A program made the position numbers and the translations under genes. Shown in pieces: positions 37,669 through 58,279 of a stretch of 64,000 bases of DNA (its first letter is position 1; each line of letters opens with the position of its first letter). The notes under the pieces were generated by a model that had not been told where the DNA came from, ran no database searches, and worked only from the letters and a program-made list of their open reading frames with translations. Origin of the DNA: Arbacia lixula (lineage: Eukaryota; Echinodermata; Echinoidea; Arbacioida; Arbaciidae); the NCBI GenBank assembly GCA_963669155.1, contig OZ022581.1, forward strand, positions 23,316,475 to 23,380,474, given 5' to 3'.

Positions 37669-37834
37669 TTTTTATATAAAATGTTCTTCGAACGTTTCCG
37701 TATGTTTCTGCCCAGTGTATATTGATGGTAACATATCACTGCATGAACTCACATTTAGAAAATAAGTATTTCCCTTCAAACACATCAACATAGCTGAAAA
37801 TTTTGCATATTCATTCTTTTCAGGTCGCAGGGGC

Positions 37835-38098
37835 AGGGAATATACTGTACTGGGAAGACAAAAAGCCTTCAAAAAGGTTAATATGGGCAATATTCTTGTC
37901 AATGGTCTTAAATTCATGTATTATTCATTTTAGAAATTTGCTGAAGGTTATTTGCGTTCAAATGATCCACATTTGGAGCAATTAGTGATTAAATCACAAA
38001 TCCTCAATATGTTCAGGCAATAACTTTCAGCAAGTTTCTAAAATGGACAATACATGAATTTAAGTCCATTGGCAAGAAGATTGCTCTCGATCACCTCT

Positions 38099-38143
<45 letters not shown>

Positions 38144-38172
38144 GGGGGGGGGACTTTCCGGTATAGTATAAA
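37835..38172. mobile_element. Foldback MITE, family 1
   Basis: Left arm GGGAATATACTGTACTGGGA and its inverse at the right end, interrupted by a T tract of about 40 bases (38101-38142). Same arms as the 1.7 kb copy. Confidence 0.75.
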
Positions 38173-38504
38173 GGTAAAGGTAAAGGTGTGTAGCCTTATC
38201 AAACCAGTGTTATACTCAATCAGTGACATTTTATATTCACCATGATTATAGTCAGTGGACAAAATTAATCGGCACAAAAGCCTGTGATGTGTTTTTTTTT
38301 ATAAGAAGAATGTTAAAATGTGTTTCATCTACAGGGGCATGTAAGAACTAAAACCACAAAAAAAAAAACGATGAAGGATACGACCACATGATTATAGCAA
38401 GATGTTGCCGATCGTATGACACCAACCGGATGTTCGTCTCAATAACGAGCGTATCCCTATCTTTCCTCGTAATCAAGTCAAGTCCGTGATATCTCATTAC
38501 CTAC

Positions 38505-39226
38505 CGTGACAATACAGTAATGTACAAGCAAAAATATTGGCGTATAGAGCTACTCAACGATCATCTTTCACGAAGCTTATTGTTGATACCGGTAAACGTC
38601 ATCTCAGATCCACTCACAAAGACCCGAACCCACTTGAGAACATGAAAAAAGGATTAAAGGATTTTGGTTTCAATAAAAACAGACAAATAAGAAAAATATA
38701 AGTGCAGGTTTCATTAGAATCTGTCAAAGGAAAAGAAAGTGATTTGATTTTAAAGTTTTTGTGACCTCCCAAATGTTGTGTACAATATAAAATATATACA
38801 TGTATATACATAAATTGCTCTTTTTCTGTTTTTGACAACGGATCAACATATTTTTGATAATGTATCAAATGCACAGGTACAAGGATGGATACTTTTATTT
38901 ACAAAATGCACATTTTCGAGGAAAAAGATTGTGCACAACATATGGGAGAGTGCCTCGCACGTGACGTCACCGATTTTTATCACCTTCACAATTATGTTCC
39001 TTTCATGTTTCTGCTTGTATTGAAACAAAAATGATTTCAGGCTGAACTATCCCTTTAATCATGACAATACAGTCATGTACATACCTGCAAAATAATTGGC
39101 GTATAAAGCTGCTCAACGATCATCTTTCACGGTGTTTATTGTTGATGCCTGTAAACATCATCTTCTCACCTAAGATACACTCACAAAGACCCGAACCCAC
39201 TTGGGAACATGAAACAAGGATTAAGT
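38505..39226 (+). repeat. Tandem duplication of a host segment around a MITE
   Basis: GCTCAACGATCATCTTTCAC-type sequence through CACAAAGACCCGAACCCACT occurs at 38505-38653 and 39059-39226. The family-2 MITE lies between them. Confidence 0.8.
38654..39058. mobile_element. TTAA-flanked MITE, family 2
   Basis: Right end GCTGAACTATCCCTTTAA, left end TTAAAGGATTTTGG (degenerate). Both borders fall on TTAA. It sits exactly between two copies of a tandemly duplicated host segment (38505-38653 and 39059-39226). Confidence 0.75.
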
Positions 39227-39229
39227 CGC

Positions 39230-40780
39230 CGAAGGACAATGTTTCCTTAGTGATAATCCAAGTCTATGTAATGAATGTGCCCCAAGTCGCTCCGGGATCC
39301 ACCGCCGCATCTATATTGTTCTCCGAAAACTTAAGCCTTCATTTAATACACTGCCAATTAAATCCTACATCCTATACTAGCTTCTTCACTAGCACTGTAG
39401 TAGTACATACCTGAACTAAAAAAAACGTCTTTGACAAATACATCGTTCTCCCAAATCTTCTCAGGAATAATCAGTAATGGGATTAATATTTTCAAATGTC
39501 AACTAAAAATGTTGATATTCAAACGGATACACATTCAAATAAAGACATTGAATCATCTTTGCATACTTCACAGAATTATGTCAAAAACCTTCTTTATACT
39601 ACAAAAGCAATGTATTACTCTATAGTTTGCGGAATATAAAAATAAGCAGAGACGTTAATCAACGAGAAGGTCTAATTTGAAGTTAAATTGTTTTTGATTG
39701 CAGCGATTAAATGAAAGCAACATAAAAAGGTTTGACGCAAATTAGCCAACGGATTAAAAAGTTAAGGTTTGGGTAAAGTTTTGATTTTGTCACGTCACCC
39801 GCAAGCTGCTTTCCCATATGGTGTGTATTTTCCAAATAAAAAAAAACAGGTTGCGGTTAATAACAATTTTTCCATTTGTTTCCATGATTATATTTTTTAA
39901 GAATGTGACAAGACTTATTCCTGCAAATATCATGTCAATATGAGCTGAGACTGTGATTTTTCAAATGAAGTTCTTAATATAAGCAAATAAAAGCCTACAA
40001 ATACATGTACCAAAATATATCTTCAGACGATCCAGCCAAAAGTACAGTTTAAAATTTCATTGTTGATATCAATCCACTAAAATTCATGTTTTCATTCACG
40101 TACTCATTCTGTAAAAAGGTTCTTAAACTTTGTTTTTCTTTATTCGCTGTATCCTGGGGATTACGCTAGAAGCTGAAGCCTTCGAAAGTGGGCACGACCG
40201 CCACTCGATACTGAGAACAATGCTGCTCATTCATTGGAGGGTGATGATGTCACTCTTTTCCCCATATTTGGTATCCGAACAACTCGGGAGAAGGCTGGGT
40301 CAAATGGAAAGGACGCTAGTCTTTATACGCAAACAACTTTTTGATTATAACAAAAATCCAAACTACCAGATGATATTCGAATGTTATCTCAGTAGCTATT
40401 GAAATTTTAATTTCACAAGCCATTCCCATCGATTGCTTAATCAAAACGTGATTCATATAATGACGTGTATTTTTTTTTTGTTATACCGCAGGTTGAAATA
40501 ACCTCACTTTCATTTAAAAGTTGACGTATTAAGACTATGCGCATGCACTTTGCTCCGCTATTGGTTTTCACGTTCTACCAGTAGACCGGACTCTTATTTC
40601 TTCTTCAAGGCAGGAAATTCCCTCTCTTCCTCTGACTCCATTCATATTCATCATGCCTACGCGTTGGTGGTGGTAAATCGGTGACTGCTTGTGGCTGACA
40701 TAATCCGACTCGTCATAGTTCTCATAAAAAGAAATTTGCCGTGTCACCTGTTCGGTGATAGGTCAACCATTGATATCAGA
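39230..40780. other. Upstream region of gene B, no gene seen
   Basis: Unique-looking sequence before the gene B TATA box; regulatory content cannot be judged by eye. The short open frame at 40130-40402 has no recognisable domain. Confidence 0.5.
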
Positions 40781-40784
40781 CTGG

Positions 40785-40792
40785 TATAAAAA
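40785..40792 (+). promoter_or_regulatory. Probable TATA box of gene B
   Basis: TATAAAAA lies about 200 bases before the ATG, with no other in-frame coding signal between. A start site near 40815 would give a 5' UTR of roughly 180 bases. It is a good match to consensus, but unsupported by transcript data. Confidence 0.5.
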
Positions 40793-40992
40793 CCTGCCGT
40801 CTCAGCGGTAGAATCAAACAGATTGACTTGAGAGTCAAGAGAGGTACTACCACTACCAGGAGAACACCATTATACCAACCGATACCAGTCAGTATACTGA
40901 TATTCTGTACGTAGTTATTGGCACTGGTTTTAGTTAGCGAGGAGAACGTTATAAGACTGAGGGAGATATCGAAGCGAGCGGAGTGAGAAAAT

Positions 40993-51504
<10,512 letters not shown>

Positions 51505-51699
51505 TGCGGACGAACGGGCAGTGAAATGTCGCCCCCATCGACAGAATCAGAATAGTCACTGAGTGATTATAAGACTAACAGTTGGATATTGCGTGGACGG
51601 GTTTGGGGAGGGGTGGAAGGGGGGGGGGGGCTTCACACTGCAAATTTTGGTCCACTTTAAATTCTTTAACCAATTCAACTCTGGATTATCAAAAAAAAA

Positions 51700-51705
51700 A
51701 TTAAA
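51700..51705 (+). promoter_or_regulatory. Possible poly(A) signal of gene B
   Basis: ATTAAA about 200 bases after the stop codon, within an A-rich stretch. No canonical AATAAA is seen in the next several hundred bases, so this variant is only a candidate. Confidence 0.25.
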
Positions 51706-52247
51706 AAAAAGGGTTTCCTAGACAACATAGATGGATAATGATAATGAATGGAGGATAAACTACCACTTAATTTTTTTTATTTATTGTTAATTTTCCGACA
51801 TTGGTTGCACGTTCGATTTAAACCACATGCTGATCTGTTATCCAACGTCACCAATGTTCTATAAATTACAGTAGTTACATTCGTTGTCTATAAAGATTTA
51901 TTGAGGCTCTCTATTTAGAGAGCTTTGTAATGTCCCAAAATCTGACGTTTTAATTACCTATGTATATCTTTCATGTAAAATTGTTCTAGATAACAAGATT
52001 TTAAATCTATCTTGAATTGTATCATACCACTTTAAGCAATGTTTAAGCCTCAGTGGTGCTTTTGAGTTGAGAGGAAATTTGAACAAGATAAACCAATGTC
52101 GCTGGTTAATCCAGTATTGACAGGTTCCAGTAAACGATTGTGTACATAGTACTTTACTGTATTATTATTTATTATGGTATCTCTAAGGATTATAAATATT
52201 TTCATAACCATATTGTACATGTACTAGCAGTACTTGGTCATACAGTA

Positions 52248-53822
52248 AGCAAATAATCAACGTCGGTGAAGGTAATGGGACGAAATATCACTTCCGAGGC
52301 GATCTGGATGTAGCTATCTTTCCGAAGCTTTTAGCTGAGGAAAGATAGCGTATACATTCAGATCGCCGAGGAAGTGATATTTCGTCTCATTACCTGAAAC
52401 CGAAAGTTGATTATTTGCTTTATATTCCACATCTGATACCAACAATCTATACAGAAAATGACAATTTAGCGTCAAAAGGGTCGGTGCGGCTACGTGATCT
52501 TACTTTTTGTTTTCTTCGGCCTTGGCACTACTGCGCATGCTCTCTAACTGGTGGCAAAATTTGTTGCAGTACGCGATACATTTCTTTCCAGCTGCTTTTA
52601 TGTGTGTTCAGCGGAAAATAATTTATTGCCGTAGGAGAGCTCTCGCGCTGATGCGGCCGAGGCGCAACTTGAATTTCCGTTGATTTGCCCAAGCCGCAGA
52701 AAATGTAAAAAAAAAAAATGACTCGGGCTCCTACGTTCAGAGCTTAGAGCAATATCTGAAACCAACTATCTACACAAGAAAATGACAATTTGACGTACAA
52801 AAGCGTTCGAGAATCTAACGTTAGGCCTATCGTTGAATGTAACTTTTAGACCATATTCTGGTTATTGGGGGGGAGGCTACGAACAACATTGCGGTACGGA
52901 TGAATTCACCTGAATCATGATGCTGATCATGCATGCAAATGCCGTGAAGAGACGTCAATCATAGTTCTCAAGTTCACAATAAAAACAATTCCGCACAGGC
53001 TTAGCATTCTAGGCTAACATCGCTAGGCCTGGTCTAACGTTTACTCTAACTCTAACGTTAGTTGTAAATGTTCACAACACAGTTATTAAACTGAAACGTT
53101 GCATTTCTGTTCTTGTTCAGAACTTGGACATTTCTATTCTCAACAGAAGCACCGTATCCTACAATGTCTATGTCCCGCAAATTCAAAAAATATTTCTGCA
53201 AACCATAATTGTTTTACTGTACGACTCACCACTAGAATTTTCCAAGCAGTTGATCCATGCAATGCCATGGCAATGATTTCAAGTCGATGTCCGCTAACTG
53301 GTCAAACTCGACGTCCCCTAGTGCTGCGCAAAACTCCTGAAATATTCGAAGGCTAAACTTCAATTGTCTCTTTGTATTTTCACGTTCACTTTCTTGCAGC
53401 AAATATCCCAGTTCAGTGTCGTTGAGTAGTTCAAATATAATTCCATTGGCATGGGCTATTTTGATTGAAACGCGACTGTGGCAAACACGAACTGTACATA
53501 GGCTATGTACGTACGTATGCGCGGTATTTACAACCACGAACACAAATTTTTAATTATCGCGCGCCGCGCGCGTCGTCTGCTTCGAGCTAAAACTGATATT
53601 CCGAGTGTAACGCACTGTTATTTCGCGCGTACTCAAAATATTAATCACGCATTAGGACTGTGAGGATTGAAGAGATCAGCGAAACCAAAAAGTACTATCA
53701 CCTAGAGTGTAACGAACTTTTAATTCTCAGGTGATCTGATAGGAAAAACTACGCCTCATCACGTGATCAACTCTTGACCAATCATATAGCAACATTCTTA
53801 GTATGTGGAATATAATACGAAT
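52248..53822. mobile_element. Dispersed element with terminal hairpin (copy carrying the Crypton-like ORF)
   Basis: It opens with a hairpin of about 170 bases (52248-52420) whose arms begin GCAAATAATCAAC and end GTTGATTATTTGC, followed by TATATTCCACAT. It ends with the reverse complement ATGTGGAATATA at 53808-53822. Related copies lie at 8011-8475 and, inverted, at 30138-30898. Confidence 0.7.
53232..53543 (-). CDS. Crypton-like (DUF3504/KIAA1958-type) N-terminal fragment
   Basis: An ORF of 103 codons whose C-terminal half reads ELGYLLQESERENTKRQLKF, SLRIFQEFCAAL and LADIDLKSLPWHCMDQLLGKF in part. The pattern 'E.ENTKR....L..F..F....I....L...L.KF' resembles the N-terminal core-binding region of Crypton-type tyrosine recombinases and the domesticated proteins derived from them. 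The catalytic part is not seen. An in-frame stop follows LGKF, three bases before a GTGAGT. It sits in a dispersed element (52248-53822) with copies at 8 and 30 kb, so it is a mobile-element fragment rather than a host gene. Family recognition is from pattern only. Confidence 0.45.
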   Translation of the reverse strand: MFVVVNTAHTYVHSLCTVRVCHSRVSIKIAHANGIIFELLNDTELGYLLQESERENTKRQLKFSLRIFQEFCAALGDVEFDQLADIDLKSLPWHCMDQLLGKF

Positions 53823-54344
53823 TACGTCTTGAATGATACATTCCGCATTCTTTGCGGTGAATACTGTTAGGCATGCGCAGGCGACTCGACGTGTTCATCG
53901 ACCGAATGTGTACGCATGCGCTTAAGTTGGTCACCCATTGGAAACTGAATTATTCAGGAAAACTTGAGTACATTAACAGAGAAATGCATTCCATGTGTGG
54001 GTTTCATCGGTTCTAAAGAGTGTGTGAGTTATTATTGTTCACAAGATGTATATTTATATATAAGCGTTATGTCTTAAAGAGTATCAATTTATCGGTTTTC
54101 AATGTATTTTTGTATTATCCTTTCAACACAATGTGCTGTGCACACTGGTACTATGATAATCATGTGAGTTTGGAATTAAAGTACTTGAGAACGGTATTTA
54201 TCAATACCTTGTGTGGTCTTCTGTTAAATTGTTAAGTGCTATAGTCTAATAAAGGGATCAGAATTTCTCAATTGCGACACACTTAAATGTAAAAAAAAAA
54301 GAGACAAAATTAATACACCTCCACAGTAAATGCCAAGAAAACAA

Positions 54345-55600
54345 AATAAAAACGAGACATACTTGTGAACAAGTATAAGATGGTCTGTATTGGAAAATTC
54401 ATGCAAAGACATAGGCTGGTAAATGCACGGTGACATCAACTATTTATTAGAAATCAGATGCAACGCTCAAGGAAGCTGATAGCGCATGAACAACATACTA
54501 ACATTTCAGAAACTTTCCTGAATGGTCACATGTATGTGCTCACAAAATTTGATTTATAGTCATTTAAGATAAAGGGGTGAGAGAGAAAAAATGGGAAAGA
54601 ATCTCTCCAAGAGAATGAAAAAGTGAGGGATAAAACAGAAGAAGGTGGCAAAATAAACATTGCAAATGGGATACAAAAATTTACCCTATCCACGCCAGGA
54701 ATCGAACCAGGGGCCTCGCATTGTTACATATGGCGCCTTACAATTAAGCCACAAATCTTCCCATTCACTTAACACGTAATGCACAGCAGGGGCTAGAATG
54801 ATTTAGATATCGATATTCAAGAGGAGATTTCTCCATGATCATCTGACATCTGATCTGATCATCCGACATCTGATTAATAAATGGAGGCCACACTAGCAAT
54901 AGCTAGTAAACTCAGCTACAACATACTAAAATTTCAGAGTAAAAGAACCAAACACGTGCGAGATACAACATGTCCTTTTATGATTGGAAATAAATGCCCC
55001 TTCCATTGACATAACACGTATATAAGTTCGATTTTAACATTAATACCAATAATCAAATTTACACCATGATGACATCATCAAAATGAAAAACTCCTACCAT
55101 AGAGCACTTTCTCAACTACATCATACTAAAATTTGGGAGAAAATTTATACAGGATAACTGAGATACGCAAAAACTGGTAAAAACAGTTATGATGTCATTC
55201 ATCAAAATTATTTTTTTCGATGCATATTGCAATATGATGACGTCGCGATGTATTTAACGACCAAATGAGACATGAAAAAATATACACTTCACACTCTGTC
55301 CGAATATTGAAATATAAGGGGTCACAAGCCATTTTGAGGAGCTATGGCTGATTGAAGTTAGTCGTGTTTTTCACAATATTTGCACTCAAAAACACATAGA
55401 CGGACGCGCAGACATTAAATGCACCCGCACGACCTTGATATTGTATGGAAATGGCTCAAAATGACAGGATATGATGTATGTAGTGTCAGAAACATGAATC
55501 CAGTGAAAAAGAAAAACGATATCCTGACGTTGCGTTTGGGTTACGCACGTGAAAACGCGTGAACGCGCGCGCACGCGCGGAAAATTGTGAAATGCTTGAA
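54345..55600 (+). repeat. Long dispersed repeat, copy 2
   Basis: Second copy of the repeat at 9170-10330. It carries the better-preserved tRNA-like segment at 54690-54752. Confidence 0.75.
54690..54752 (-). repeat. tRNA-like SINE head
   Basis: The minus strand has an A-box-like TGGCTTAATTG at 54751-54741 and a perfect B box GGTTCGATTCC at 54708-54698, about 30 bases apart. The B box is the loop of a T-arm-like stem (CCTGG/CCTGG, four of five pairs). No acceptor stem is evident, so this is a tRNA-derived pol III promoter rather than a tRNA gene. Confidence 0.55.
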
Positions 55601-56780
55601 AATTAACAAACAAGAATAAACAACTCTCATAAACAATGAATATAAGGCATCAACAGAAAGCCGATGGCTTGTGAGGTGTGATAACCTTTAACATGTGGTT
55701 CAATACACATACGTATGAAGTCTATTATTTAAATGACATTCAGTAAGATGAACCCGAGTACACAAATTACATACAACACATACTTATAAAGAATACATCA
55801 AAGAAAGACTAAAACAAGCAAACACACACGAAGCAAAAAACAAGGACACAACAAAAACAAAAACAAACGAATGTTTAACAGCTAAGACAACAATCAACAG
55901 AGTAAACAGTATGTAATATAAAAATGTCGAAATATAATGCGGCTATGTATACCTCCATATATGTATACCCCTCCACACGCCCCGAGGGCAACTCGAATTA
56001 CAACAAAATATGTGACTACGCACCACCCAAGCAAGGTCGAAAAACCTCCACGTGCTCAATCATTTCAAAATTACGAGTGAGTTAATAACTTTGTTGCGGT
56101 AGAAAATTACCTTGCGACCTGCCAAAGTTATATGCACGATCAAGCTACTTGCTCTTGGGTGCGTCGCAGTATCACAACTATCCACATTCCTGACTTTTCA
56201 CTATAAAGAGCGTGAGGCTCTGAAAAAAATACTACTTAAATAACTATATGTGTTAAAACACCAAGAAGCTCTCTCTTTATAATGAAACACAAATGTGGTA
56301 TAGAACACGAAACGCAGGATAGAGAATATAGCACCGAAGTGGTGACGCCACATGAGCATGATGTCAAGGCAATCGGCTCAAACTCACTACAGTGAGAGGC
56401 TCAGCGGTCCTCGGTATAGTGTCGGGCAATCCCTATCACATCCCCCGCTGTGATAATCGCTGTTTGCTCGACCCGCATAGATTAGAACCAGTTGATCCGG
56501 CAACTATGCTCAAACGACGTCTCACCTCGGCACTCCATATCACGCACTAAAAATTTATCATTAGTAAGTTATTATAGAGACAGGAAGTGTTTTTTAATTG
56601 GCTGTTGAAGTTACTGATAGAATTAAGATTTTGTATGTTTGAATCAAAAGAGTTCCAAAATTTTGGTCCTTTAAACTGAATAGAATTTGATTGTGTTAGA
56701 TGCAAACGATAGAACGGCAGGACAAAATTATCACTTTTACGAGTATGAAAAGTATGGGTTTGGGAATAATCTACCTATTT
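55600..56780 (-). mobile_element. LINE fragment: ORF2 C-terminus plus 3' UTR
   Basis: The minus strand from about 56772 to the stop at 56547 encodes THTFHTRKSDNFVLPFYRL, then SIQFKGPKFWNSFDSNIQN and SISNFNSQLKN, a typical non-LTR C-terminal block (GPK.WN.....I......F...LK). The following sequence down to about 55600 matches, in opposite orientation, the repeat at 15275-15430, which ends in a LINE-like AATAAA and TTGGATTGAATTGAA tail. Inference: both are 3' ends of one LINE family. Confidence 0.7.
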
Positions 56781-56877
56781 TTGATAAACATACACACACA
56801 CAAATTACTGCACTCTTACCGTCGTCTGCCTCTCCCTACCCTCTTGCTCTATTATAAATATGTATATTTATCTTCCT

Positions 56878-56909
56878 CTCTCCCCTCATCTCTCTCTCTC
56901 TATCTCTCC

Positions 56910-56994
<85 letters not shown>

Positions 56995-57006
56995 TCTCTC
57001 TCTCTT
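56878..57006 (+). repeat. (TC)n microsatellite
   Basis: TC tract with a few ATCTC and ACTC interruptions. Confidence 0.97.
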
Positions 57007-57549
57007 TCTTATATAATATCAACAATATAATGATAAAGAATCAACATGTGCTGTCTTGTTTCAAATTATTTCGCGTATATCGGTGATTTTACAAATGGAA
57101 GGAAGTGGATGAAAAAAGTATATATTGCCCCAAAAAGGAGAAAACGGACGTTATTTCCGTCGATATACAAGGCTTGTACCAGTATCTGATATCGATCCGT
57201 AGATCTGGCTATAAAGGCCTTTTCAAATTTACAGGTCAGTTTCGCGGTCTTGTCTTCGATCGGACGATCGGGCTCTGCGGAGAAACGACAGTAATTGAGC
57301 CATTTCTTTCATTTTGTAAAGAAGGATCCAAATAGGGCTTTGTCATGTGCTCGTTACTCGGGTCAGAACGGGGAGGTTAGATTCGATCAAAATGCACTTT
57401 AAGTGCACTGATAAGTAAATGAATATTTCCGTGTAAATGCTTTCGATTTATGATTAGCATTCTTCGTTCTTCCGCTTGGAAACGTCTTGACCCTTTTCCG
57501 AACCTGGCGAAACGCCGTCGTATAACATTATATAATGATGTGTGTATAA

Positions 57550-57799
57550 ATTCTTCTTCTTCTTCTTCTTCTCCTCCTCCTTCTCCTTCTCCTTCTTCTC
57601 CTCCTCCTTCTCCTTCTGGTCTTCCTCATCGTCATCGCATCATCGTCGTGACCAATACTGTCATCATCATCATCATACCTATTTTATTTAGCTTCATTTA
57701 TTTGTTGTCTTTCCTCTGTCTACCTCTTTTCCTTCTCCGTCTTTGTCATCCTAAGCTCACGCCCCCTTCCTCCTGCTTGTCTCTCTCTCTTTCTCTCTA

Positions 57800-57840
<41 letters not shown>

Positions 57841-57943
57841 CTCTTTCTATTTCTTTCTCTTCCTTCCTCTTTCTTTCTTTCTCTCTCTCTCTCTCTCGCC
57901 CAATCTCTCTCGCCCCATCTCTTACTCTCGCTCTATCTATCTA

Positions 57944-57989
<46 letters not shown>

Positions 57990-57990
57990 A
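57550..57990 (+). repeat. (CTT)n, (TC)n and (TATC)n compound microsatellite
   Basis: CTT/CTCC units, then TC, then about 15 TATC units that run straight into the foldback element at 57992. Confidence 0.95.
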
Positions 57991-58279
57991 ATGAAGACAA
58001 ACAAATTAAATGAAACGCCGGAGAAGAAAAATTATTCGAATTTTCGGTCATAGACCTTTATCAAGAATGAATGACTGAACAATTTACACAAAAACATGAT
58101 TGCGTACAACGAGCGTATTTTAAACTGAAACTAGTAGTCCAGGCATTTTGTGAGAAAAAAGGGGTCAACCTCCCACTAATTGCAACAGAAAGTCTGTCAA
58201 GTGTTTTGTACCCAGAAAAATGTCCTTTATAACATATCAAAACTCTTAAGGAATCCTAGTGGTGGAAAGTTCCGTGGCG

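Noticed and set aside
54690..54752. Functional tRNA gene
   Set aside because: No acceptor stem is visible, and the segment lies in a dispersed repeat with a decayed second copy.
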